Source of the DNA: an uncultured Collinsella sp.
GTDB taxonomy: Bacteria > Actinomycetota > Coriobacteriia > Coriobacteriales > Coriobacteriaceae
Direction of reading: 5' to 3'
DNA length: 10,288 nucleotides
Assembly: GCA_900539035.1 (NCBI GenBank)
Contig: UQAU01000047.1
Span: 1-10,288, forward strand
In this document: piece after piece, positions 1-5,792 of the stretch
Numbering within the stretch: the stretch's first letter is position 1
How the letters are laid out: each line of letters begins with the position of its first letter
Notes under the pieces: model-generated
What the model was told of the DNA's origin: nothing
The model's database searches: none
The model's input: only the letters and a program-made list of their open reading frames with translations
Position numbers and translations under genes: made by a program

Positions 1-3
1 GTA

Positions 4-77
4 CGGCTCAATCGTATAACCGTGCAACGGAAAAGAGCCGCCCTTTCGGACGACTCAAACTGTAATGGGGCTTTTTT
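4..77 (+). promoter_or_regulatory. Possible upstream terminator or attenuator-like leader
   Basis: This non-coding stretch ahead of luxS holds two short pairings that share bases. CGGCTC (4-9) can pair with GAGCCG (35-40), and AGCC (36-39) can pair instead with GGCT (69-72), which is directly followed by a run of six T. The second pairing looks like a weak intrinsic terminator with a long loop. It may be the 3' end of an upstream transcript or a leader feature. The stems are short (4-6 bp), no known riboswitch core is recognised, and nothing coding is seen here. Confidence 0.2.
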
Positions 78-80
78 GAC

Positions 81-89
81 TGGTATGAT
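81..89 (+). promoter_or_regulatory. Candidate luxS promoter (extended -10)
   Basis: TGGTATGAT is an extended -10 element: TG, one base, then TATGAT, which matches 5 of 6 bases of the consensus. No good -35 lies 17 bp upstream (TGTAAT at 61-66). The TTGACT at 76-81 is too close to act as its -35. Transcription would begin near 96 and leave a leader of about 58 nt before luxS. The call rests on motif and position only. Confidence 0.35.
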
Positions 90-153
90 TGGTGCGACCG
101 TTCAAACCAGCTAAATGAGCCCTGTCCCAATTTGACTATCGAGAGGATCTGCC

Positions 154-642
154 ATGGAGCGCATCGCCAGCTTTTCCGTTGATCATCTGCTGCTTGAGCC
201 CGGCGTGTATGTGAGCCGCATCGACCGCGATCCGGCGACCGGTGCCGCCGTCACCACGTTTGACCTGCGCCTGACTACGCCCAACAAGGAGCCGGTCATG
301 AACACGGCCGAGTGCCACACCATCGAGCACCTGGGCGCGACGTTCCTTCGCAATCATGCCGAGTGGTCGGGCCGCATTGTCTACTTTGGCCCCATGGGCT
401 GCCGCACGGGCTTTTACCTGGTCGTGTTTGGCGAGGTGACGAGCGAGGAGATCCTGCCGCTCGTGCGTGAGCTGTTCGAGTTTGTCGCCGACTTTGAGGG
501 CGATGTTCCCGGTGCCGCTCCCGAGGAATGCGGTAACTACCTGGACCAGAACCTCCCCATGGCCAACTGGCTTGCGCGCCGCTACCTCGACCGCGACCTG
601 GCCGATATCGACGAGAAGCACCTGCACTATCAGCAGGCGTAA
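154..642 (+). CDS. luxS: S-ribosylhomocysteine lyase LuxS
   Basis: LuxS cleaves S-ribosylhomocysteine into homocysteine and 4,5-dihydroxy-2,3-pentanedione, the precursor of autoinducer-2. It works in the cytoplasm in the activated methyl cycle after Pfs/MTA-SAH nucleosidase. The 162-residue product has the normal family length. The HTIEH motif gives the two metal-binding histidines (H55, H59) and the catalytic glutamate (E58). C83 in the GPMGCRTGFY motif is the catalytic cysteine, and C126 in the EECGNY motif is the third metal ligand, so the enzyme should be active. The start is set by GAGAGGA (141-147), six bases before the ATG. No pfs or methionine gene is adjacent, so it appears to be a single-gene unit ending at the hairpin near 671-702. 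Confidence 0.97.
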   Translation: MERIASFSVDHLLLEPGVYVSRIDRDPATGAAVTTFDLRLTTPNKEPVMNTAECHTIEHLGATFLRNHAEWSGRIVYFGPMGCRTGFYLVVFGEVTSEEILPLVRELFEFVADFEGDVPGAAPEECGNYLDQNLPMANWLARRYLDRDLADIDEKHLHYQQA

Positions 643-670
643 GGGCTTTATCGCCCAAAACGCGCGCATT

Positions 671-704
671 GGGCGCCTTTGCTTATGCGGGGGCGCCTTT
701 TTGT
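671..704 (+). terminator. Probable luxS terminator
   Basis: GGCGCC at 672-677 can pair with GGCGCC at 692-697; a further GC/GC pair is possible in the loop. The stem is followed at once by TTTTT (698-702) and a T-rich stretch. It lies about 30 bases after the luxS stop and before the next promoter. The stem is short and the loop 14 nt, hence moderate confidence. Confidence 0.55.
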
Positions 705-723
705 TGATTGGTCGGGACGAGCG

Positions 724-752
724 TTCAAAATCGCTCATGTTTGTTCTAGAAT
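724..752 (+). promoter_or_regulatory. Probable promoter of the DUF4867 gene
   Basis: TTCAAA (724-729; 4 of 6 with the -35 consensus) is followed after exactly 17 bp by TAGAAT (747-752; 5 of 6 with the -10 consensus). Transcription would start near 759, giving a leader of about 28 nt. An alternative -10, TATAGT at 758-763, has no convincing -35. The inverted repeat at 752-777 starts at the last base of the -10, a typical arrangement for repression. Confidence 0.5.
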
Positions 753-777
753 GTTCGTATAGTCACATTTACGAACA
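752..777 (+). promoter_or_regulatory. Perfect inverted repeat, probable operator
   Basis: TGTTCGTA (752-759) and TACGAACA (770-777) are perfect reverse complements separated by 10 bp. The element spans the end of the predicted -10 and the transcription start, and its right arm abuts the ribosome binding site AGGAG (777-781). A dimeric repressor bound here would block the DUF4867 promoter. The regulator is not encoded in view and its family cannot be told from the repeat alone. Confidence 0.55.
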
Positions 778-786
778 GGAGTGAAC

Positions 787-1431
787 ATGCATATCTACTC
801 TGTCAACGATCCCGAGTTCAAATCCTATGGCAACGTTTGGGATGACGTCCCGTCCGAGCTCACGTCGCCCGTACTCGAGGCGCTCTCTGCCACGCCCATT
901 CCCGAGGGCAGCAAGTACGTAGCAAGTGCGCCGGAGCTCGAGAGCGTCAAGGATGCCGACAAGCTTGGCTTTCTCATGTTTGGTGGCCGTCCCTTCCAGC
1001 TCGGCTGGTGCAACGGCCACAACACGCGTCTCAACTGCCTGGAGTATCACCGTGCCAGCGAGTTCAACTTGGGCGCGCGCGACTTTATCCTGCTCGTGGC
1101 GCATCGCTGGGAGATCGAGGACGGCAAACTCGACACCGCGTGCGTCAAGGCGTTCCGCGTGCCGGCGGGTACGGTCGTCGAGGTCTTCAACACCACGCTG
1201 CACTACACGCCGTGCATGGTCGACGAAGGCGGCTTCCAGGTGATGGTGGCGCTGCCCGCTGGCACCAATGGTCCGCGCCCCGAGGCCGCAGCCGACATGC
1301 CTGCCACCGGTGACAGCTACTGCTACTGGAAGGCCGACAAGTGGGTCCTCTGCCACGCCGACAGCCCCAAGGCAGCCGAAGGCGGCTACGTAGGCCTCAT
1401 CGGCAAGAACCTCGACATCGCCGTGGACTAG
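787..1431 (+). CDS. DUF4867 family cupin-like protein
   Basis: The 214-residue product is recognised by eye as a DUF4867 protein, a family without an established reaction that is often near carbohydrate-metabolism genes (recollection). It has no signal peptide or membrane segment and should be cytoplasmic. Residues that could bind a metal in a cupin-like barrel are H78 in WCNGHNTR, E86 and H88 in CLEYHR, and H139 in TTLHYTPC. The beta-rich stretch VPAGTVVEVFNTTLHY is cupin-like. The ATG at 787 is chosen because AGGAG (777-781) lies five bases upstream; a GTG at 781 in the same frame overlaps that site. The gene appears to be transcribed alone from a promoter with an operator-like repeat, so expression is probably induced by a small molecule. 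The sugar link is inference only. Confidence 0.82.
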   Translation: MHIYSVNDPEFKSYGNVWDDVPSELTSPVLEALSATPIPEGSKYVASAPELESVKDADKLGFLMFGGRPFQLGWCNGHNTRLNCLEYHRASEFNLGARDFILLVAHRWEIEDGKLDTACVKAFRVPAGTVVEVFNTTLHYTPCMVDEGGFQVMVALPAGTNGPRPEAAADMPATGDSYCYWKADKWVLCHADSPKAAEGGYVGLIGKNLDIAVD

Positions 1432-1436
1432 CGCAT

Positions 1437-1487
1437 CGCCCCAAACCACCACAAAGGTGCCTGTCCCCTTTGCGGTGGTTTGGGGCG
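1437..1487. repeat. Long near-perfect hairpin with REP-like loop
   Basis: CGCCCCAAACCACC (1437-1450) is the exact reverse complement of 1474-1487. After one A/C mismatch, CAAAGG (1452-1457) pairs with CCTTTG (1467-1472), leaving a 9-nt loop. In total 20 of 21 positions pair. The top holds GGTGCCTGTCCCC, resembling a core seen in dispersed palindromic repeats of several bacteria (recollection). It begins six bases after the DUF4867 stop. No T-run follows the right arm, so it is not a classical intrinsic terminator, although so strong a stem may still end or stabilise the transcript. Confidence 0.75.
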
Positions 1488-1549
1488 GGCGGATATCGGG
1501 AAGTGCCGGACGGGGGAGGCTGCCGGGCGCCTTGCCGTCTGCGGATTTT

Positions 1550-1591
1550 GGGACATGTGGCCCGCTTTTTGGGCCCACCTGTCGGTACACT
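1550..1591 (+). promoter_or_regulatory. Candidate promoter region of the sensor operon
   Basis: TACACT (1586-1591) matches 4 of 6 bases of a -10 and lies just ahead of the first ATG of the sensor reading frame (1601). No good -35 sits 16-18 bp upstream. Between 1550 and 1570 is GGGACATGTGGCCC followed by GCTTTTT. The near-identical element GGGACACATGGCCC followed by ATTTTT occurs at 10190-10208 ahead of another predicted promoter. GTGGCCC (1557-1563) can also pair with GGGCCCAC (1571-1578) with one bulged base, giving a small hairpin. Transcription from this -10 would leave almost no leader before 1601. Confidence 0.3.
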
Positions 1592-1600
1592 AAAAGCACT

Positions 1601-2011
1601 ATGGGTACCCGCACGCGACATATCGGCCACGCGGCCGCCCGATCCGCTCCCGTGGCGGATCCCAGGGGCGGCACGCTCTTTGCCATGCCGCGATTCCTTG
1701 TTGGCATAACACATCAGGCGTATCGTCACCGCGTCTTTGCTATCGCCGGCGCCATCACCGCACTGTTCCTCATGCTTTTGGCAGTCTTGCCGGCGCTGTT
1801 TGCCTCCGACCCCAAACTTTCTAACGCCGTGCCCGCCTATAGCGAGGTGTCCGAAGAGGTCGTGGATGCGCTCGTCCATTCGAGCTCTCTGCCGTTGCTT
1901 GTTGCCGCAATTGCATTTTCGATCTGGGGCGTATCGGTCTATCTGCGCTGTTGGACTATGTGTTGCGCCGCCGCCTTGTTGCCATCGCCACCATCTGCGC
2001 CCTGTGGATGA
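1601..2011 (+). pseudogene. N-terminal part of the membrane sensor, out of frame
   Basis: This reading frame codes for the missing front of the sensor whose body starts in another frame at 1951. It supplies two hydrophobic spans, one starting at VFAIAGAITALF and one at LPLLVAAIAFSIWG. After IWG the frame turns into a cysteine-rich, unlikely sequence and stops at 2011. If one G were added to the GGGG run at 1926-1929, IWG would continue as RIGLSALLDYVLRRR, straight into the downstream frame. The start could be ATG 1601 or ATG 1685 (MPRFLVGITHQ); neither has a strong ribosome binding site. It could be a true frameshift mutation, a phase-variable run or a sequencing error. No slippery heptamer of the usual X XXY YYZ type is present. 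Confidence 0.6.
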
Positions 2012-3483
2012 TCGAAGTCATTCTCAAGTACAAGTCGTTCACGCCGTTCTATGCCACCGTGCTGTGGTACCTGTACTACGTGCCCATGACGCTCATTCCG
2101 CTGCTCTACCAGTTGTGTGGTCTGCGCCTTGCGGGCCTGGAGCAACACCGCCTGGGTCGCCGCTACTGCGCTGCGCTGTGGATTGTGGCCATCCTGCTTA
2201 TCGGATTTGTGCTCACCAACGATTTTCACCAGCAGGTCTTCCGCTTTGACCGCACAAGCGACACCTGGAGCAACGACTACACGTACGGCTGGGGTTATTT
2301 CGCCGTCCTCGTGTGGACGGCCTTTAACTTCGTGGCCTTTTTTATCCTGGTTGGCCGGTCCTCGTCCTTTCGCATCCAGCGTTTCTCGGGCACGGCGGCG
2401 CTCGTACTGCTGGGCGGCGCATTCTTTGCCATCTCATATGCTCTGCGCGTGCCCTGGGCATGGAGGCTCAACTTCTCGCTCGTCTATTGCGTCCTGTGCG
2501 TGGTGGCGATGGAAATCTGTCTCGATTGCGGTGTCATTCCGTCGTATCACGACATCGCCGGCATCTTCGACACCTTGCCGCTCGACCTCAAAGTTCTAAC
2601 GCGCGACTTGCAGGAGGCCTATGCCACGCCGGTGTCAAAGCCAATGCCGGTAGGCGTGCGCGAGGAGTTGCGGACCCAGGAGCACGGCCGCACCCATGCC
2701 TTTGCCGTGGCGTCCGATCCCGATGTGATGTACCGCGCCTTTCCACTGCTGGGCGGATCGGCCTTGCTTGCCCAAGACGTGTCGGAGCTCAACGAACTCA
2801 ATCGCGAACTGGCGCATCGTCGCATGGAGCTGCAGCGTCAAAACGAGCTGCTCGCCGCCGACTACGACCTTAAGACGCATTTGGCAGATCAAGAGGCCGA
2901 GACCTTGCTGGTCCAAGACGTGGACCAAGCGCTTGCCCGCGCGCTCGAAGGGATGTACGACTTGCTGAGCTCGCTGCCGCCGTTGACCGACGAAGCGTCT
3001 TCGCACGAGCGTTACCGCATGCTGCAGCGCGCCAAGATGCTCGTCGCCTATTGCAAGCGCAAGGGGTCGCTCACGTTGGCACAGCACGGGGAGAGCAGTT
3101 TTGATCGTGACCGCATTCAACTCATTGCCAACGAGCTCGCAAGTGACCTGCGCACCATCGATATCGATTGCGCCTCGATTATCGCCATACGGCGCCCGTT
3201 GCACGCCAGTACGGTAAGCGCCCTGTACGACTGCGTGTATGACTTTGCGTTTTTTGCCTACACCACCGACCATCCGGCGCTTATGTATCACTTGGGCGAC
3301 CATGACCGATGCAGTGTCGAGCTGCGCGCCACACTTTTTTCCAACGATGATGAAGATCTTTCGCAGACGCCCGCTGCGCAAGAGCTCGAAAGCGCTCTGC
3401 AAGGGCGCAACGTGGCATACCGCCTTGAGGGCGAGCCCGGCCAGCTGCGCATGATCGTCTTGATGCCAAGGGCGGGTGAGTGA
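1951..3483 (+). CDS. Membrane sensor with degenerate histidine-kinase core
   Basis: This frame (510 residues from a TTG) is the body of an integral-membrane sensor with a 7TM-type histidine-kinase N-terminus. Spans lie near residues 7-25, 32-54, 72-89, 113-135, 147-165 and 174-192, with two more in the out-of-frame front. The loop FVLTNDFHQQVFRF and the following YGWGYF are typical of this sensor family. A PAS-like segment follows (about 195-278), then a charged coiled coil (279-320). Where the partner kinase has VHDVIGQRL, this protein has VQDVDQAL (321-328), so the phospho-histidine is a glutamine. The expected N-box (about 425-440) has no asparagine and there is no clear GxG loop, so it is probably a pseudokinase. 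No ribosome binding site precedes 1951, supporting the frameshifted-gene view. Its stop overlaps the next start (GTGA). Confidence 0.75.
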   Translation: MDYVLRRRLVAIATICALWMIEVILKYKSFTPFYATVLWYLYYVPMTLIPLLYQLCGLRLAGLEQHRLGRRYCAALWIVAILLIGFVLTNDFHQQVFRFDRTSDTWSNDYTYGWGYFAVLVWTAFNFVAFFILVGRSSSFRIQRFSGTAALVLLGGAFFAISYALRVPWAWRLNFSLVYCVLCVVAMEICLDCGVIPSYHDIAGIFDTLPLDLKVLTRDLQEAYATPVSKPMPVGVREELRTQEHGRTHAFAVASDPDVMYRAFPLLGGSALLAQDVSELNELNRELAHRRMELQRQNELLAADYDLKTHLADQEAETLLVQDVDQALARALEGMYDLLSSLPPLTDEASSHERYRMLQRAKMLVAYCKRKGSLTLAQHGESSFDRDRIQLIANELASDLRTIDIDCASIIAIRRPLHASTVSALYDCVYDFAFFAYTTDHPALMYHLGDHDRCSVELRATLFSNDDEDLSQTPAAQELESALQGRNVAYRLEGEPGQLRMIVLMPRAGE

Positions 3484-4979
3484 CGATGCAGATCCCGCTC
3501 ATCCTTCCCCAAATCGTTGCGCTCGATGTTGTCTTTGCCCTGGCTGCGTGTCTGCAGACGATCCACGTCCCGCTCATCGCATCGCGCCGCTCGTCCTATA
3601 ACCGTAAGGTGATTTGCGCCTACGAGGCGAGCCTTGTGCTTCACCTGATGATTTCGGCGCTCATCTTATTCGCGTCGTCTGGCTCGTATCTGGTGGCCCC
3701 GCTTGACGTTTGCGCCAGGGCAATGGGCGGAGCGTTGTGGCTCAATGCCGCGATCTTTGCCTATGGTGTGGTACTTATGGTGCACTACCGTCGCCCCGTC
3801 ATGTTGGCCGAGTTGCTGCTTGTTGTCGCCGTTACACCACCGGTGGTTTTTGCCATGGGCTCGGCGTGGACCGTTGTCCTTATCGCAGAGGGAGCGTTCT
3901 TCCTGTTCCGTTCCATCGCGGCGCTCTTGATGGACGTCCGTAACCGCCAGGAGGATATCACCACGTTCTCGACGATCGAGACCATCAACGTGATTCCCGT
4001 GGGCATCCTGTATCTAGACCCGAGGGGCCGTCCGTTGCTCATGAACCGCTGCATGCGCAAAAACCTGGTGGAACTTCATATGCCAACCGATCTACGCGAC
4101 ATGAGCAGCACATGGAACGACCTGCGCAAGCTTAGCATGCAAATGCCCGAAAGCAGTAGGAACCGTGTGCGGATTAATCTGGACCGCTTTGGTGAGGCGC
4201 GTGCGGTGGTCGAGGTCTCTCCCGCTGAGATTCGCCTATTTGTGCGCGATTGCGTTATGGTTTCGGGCCGTTCGTTCGAGCGCATTATCGGTCTTGATGT
4301 GACAGAGTACGCGCATGCTCATGACCGCTTGGCGCAAGCCAACCACCTGCTTGAGCTTGCGGGCCAAGAGCTCCAAGCCCAGATCGAAGAAGTCAAAAAA
4401 GTTGCTGACAATGCGGCCTACCTACGTATGCGCGCTCGCGTGCACGACGTGATCGGGCAGCGCCTGTCCATTCTTCATCGCTATTTGGAGGAGGGGCGTC
4501 TGGACGATGAGTCGATCGAGCAGATTGATCCGTTGCTGCGCTCAATTGCTGCCGATCTGCGCGGTGGCGGTGCCAGCGAGCCTGCAGAACAGCTGGGTGA
4601 TATCGTCCATGCTTTTGGTTTGGTGAGTGTGCAGATCGATGTTGAGGGTGCGCTGCCTGAGGACGCGCGTGTCGCCACCGCATTTTTGCAGATTATCCGT
4701 GAGGCCTCGACCAATGCCACCAAGCATGCGCAGGCGCATCGGGTCCACGTGCGTCTGTGGCAGGAGGGGGCGGATGCTGGCGCCGTCGCGCGCATGACGA
4801 TTTCTAACGACGGGTCCCCGGCCCCCGTATCGTATCGCGAGGGAACGGGTATCCCAGGTATGAGGCATGTCGCGCAAGATCTGGGTGGCAGCCTAGAGGT
4901 CCACGCCGCCCCGCCCTTTACGCTTGCGGTGTCCATCCCGCTTACGCCCAACGCTGCTGTTCGGAGGGGAAGCTCATGA
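3480..4979 (+). CDS. Membrane sensor histidine kinase, HisKA_3 type
   Basis: This 499-residue kinase should sit in the cytoplasmic membrane, autophosphorylate and pass phosphate to the regulator encoded next. About five hydrophobic spans occupy residues 10-150. A PAS-like segment follows (about 160-275) with VIPVGILYLDPRGRPLLMN, then a coiled coil (280-312). The dimerisation box reads RARVHDVIGQRLSIL with phospho-acceptor H322, of the NarX/DesK HisKA_3 type. The ATPase domain has the N-box REASTNATKH (N412, H416), a G1 box SNDGSP (D444) and a G2 box GTGIPGMRHVA, so it looks catalytically complete. GTG 3480 has AAGGG seven bases upstream and overlaps the previous stop by 4 bp; ATG 3486 is an alternative start two codons in. 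Its end overlaps the regulator start (ATGA). The ligand is unknown. Confidence 0.92.
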   Translation: MTMQIPLILPQIVALDVVFALAACLQTIHVPLIASRRSSYNRKVICAYEASLVLHLMISALILFASSGSYLVAPLDVCARAMGGALWLNAAIFAYGVVLMVHYRRPVMLAELLLVVAVTPPVVFAMGSAWTVVLIAEGAFFLFRSIAALLMDVRNRQEDITTFSTIETINVIPVGILYLDPRGRPLLMNRCMRKNLVELHMPTDLRDMSSTWNDLRKLSMQMPESSRNRVRINLDRFGEARAVVEVSPAEIRLFVRDCVMVSGRSFERIIGLDVTEYAHAHDRLAQANHLLELAGQELQAQIEEVKKVADNAAYLRMRARVHDVIGQRLSILHRYLEEGRLDDESIEQIDPLLRSIAADLRGGGASEPAEQLGDIVHAFGLVSVQIDVEGALPEDARVATAFLQIIREASTNATKHAQAHRVHVRLWQEGADAGAVARMTISNDGSPAPVSYREGTGIPGMRHVAQDLGGSLEVHAAPPFTLAVSIPLTPNAAVRRGSS

Positions 4980-5599
4980 TTCGCGTCCTTATAGTCGAAG
5001 ACCAGGCCATCCTGCGCGAGAGCCTGGCGCGCTCCGTTGGCGACCAGCCCGATATGACCGTTGTTTCCGCCATCGCCGATGCCTCCGAGGCTTTGGGTGT
5101 CGCGCTCAGGGAGCGTCCGGACATGATACTGATGGACGTGTGCACCGAGCATGATTCCAACGGCATCGTGGCGGCGGCGCGCATCAAGGAGCAGCTGCCC
5201 GAGTGCCGCATCATTATCATGACCGGCATGCCCGAGATCACCTTTGTCGATCAGGCCCGCGAGGCGGGCGTCGATAGCTTTGTGTACAAGAACGTCGGTA
5301 TCGACGAGCTGTTCGCCGTGATGCGCTCCACGCTGGCGGGCTATTGCACGTTTCCCAAGCCGCCTGAGAGCATTTTTTCGGGTACGGCGGCGCTCGACGA
5401 TGTCGAGCTGTCGATTTTGCGCCTTGCCTGCGAGGGCAAGAGCCGCCGCGAGATCGCGGCCGAGCTGTTTATGAGCGAGGGCACCATCAAGCGCCGCATC
5501 TCGGAGATCCTAAGCAAGACCGGCTACGACAACATCATGCGCCTTGCCGTGCATGAGGTGACCGAGGGCAGCATCGTTCCCAACATGGAGCGCCCGTAA
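4976..5599 (+). CDS. Response regulator, NarL/LuxR family
   Basis: This 207-residue transcription factor is the likely output of the adjacent kinase. The receiver domain (1-120) has the acidic pair E8-D9, phospho-acceptor D54 in MILMDVC, T83 in IIMTGMP and K105 in FVYKNVG, all key residues of an active receiver. The C-terminal LuxR-type helix-turn-helix (about 141-190) contains LSILRLACEGKSRREIAAEL followed by MSEGTIKRRISEIL; the recognition helix is TIKRRISEIL. GGAGGGG (4963-4969) lies six bases before the ATG, and the ATG overlaps the kinase stop, so translation is coupled. Targets are unknown; autoregulation of the operon is possible but no binding site can be assigned. A strong hairpin follows the stop. 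Confidence 0.95.
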   Translation: MIRVLIVEDQAILRESLARSVGDQPDMTVVSAIADASEALGVALRERPDMILMDVCTEHDSNGIVAAARIKEQLPECRIIIMTGMPEITFVDQAREAGVDSFVYKNVGIDELFAVMRSTLAGYCTFPKPPESIFSGTAALDDVELSILRLACEGKSRREIAAELFMSEGTIKRRISEILSKTGYDNIMRLAVHEVTEGSIVPNMERP

Positions 5600-5635
5600 T
5601 CGACGCGCTCACCCGTGTTCCGGTGCCGTAAAGAT

Positions 5636-5676
5636 AGGCCGCCCGCCGTTTTGCATCAGAAAACGGCGGGCGGCCT
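5636..5676 (+). terminator. 17-bp perfect stem-loop after the response regulator
   Basis: AGGCCGCCCGCCGTTTT (5636-5652) pairs perfectly with 5660-5676 around the 7-nt loop GCATCAG. It lies 36 bases after the regulator stop, between convergent genes. The inner end of the stem has TTTT/AAAA, but no long T-run follows the outer end on either strand, so termination is inferred from stem strength and location. It could serve both directions. Confidence 0.65.
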
Positions 5677-5707
5677 GCTTGTGCGAGCGGTGCTGTCGGC
5701 GCAAGGC

Positions 5708-5742
5708 GGCGGGGCCGCGGGATCATTTCCTGCGGCCCCGCC
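5708..5742 (-). terminator. GC-rich stem-loop between convergent genes
   Basis: GGCGGGGCCGC (5708-5718) is the exact reverse complement of 5732-5742. The pairing can extend inward through GGGA (5719-5722) and TTCCT (5727-5731), giving about 15 bp with one GU pair and a tiny loop. It lies about 50 bases beyond the lipoprotein stop on the minus strand, so it may end the leftward operon. No T-run follows. Confidence 0.45.
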
Positions 5743-5751
5743 TGGCATGTG

Positions 5752-5775
5752 CGCGGATATGTCCGCCAATCCGCG
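5752..5775. other. Third stem-loop of the convergent intergenic region
   Basis: CGCGGAT (5752-5758) pairs with ATCCGCG (5769-5775) around a 10-nt loop. It is the closest hairpin to the lipoprotein stop (5793-5795). It lacks a T-run and could be a weak terminator part or a 3'-end stabilising structure. Confidence 0.4.
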
Positions 5776-5792
5776 GCTGTCGGTGTCTGTCG

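Noticed and set aside
136..738. 200-residue open frame on the minus strand opposite luxS
   Set aside because: It is an antisense shadow of an intact luxS and has no domain.
769..1707. 312-residue open frame on the minus strand opposite the DUF4867 gene
   Set aside because: It runs through the operator, the DUF4867 gene and the strong hairpin. There is no start signal and no family resemblance.
1926..1932. Programmed -1 frameshift site in the sensor gene
   Set aside because: The sequence around the G run (TGGGGCG) does not form a standard slippery heptamer, and no clear downstream stem was seen, so mutation or a sequence error is preferred.
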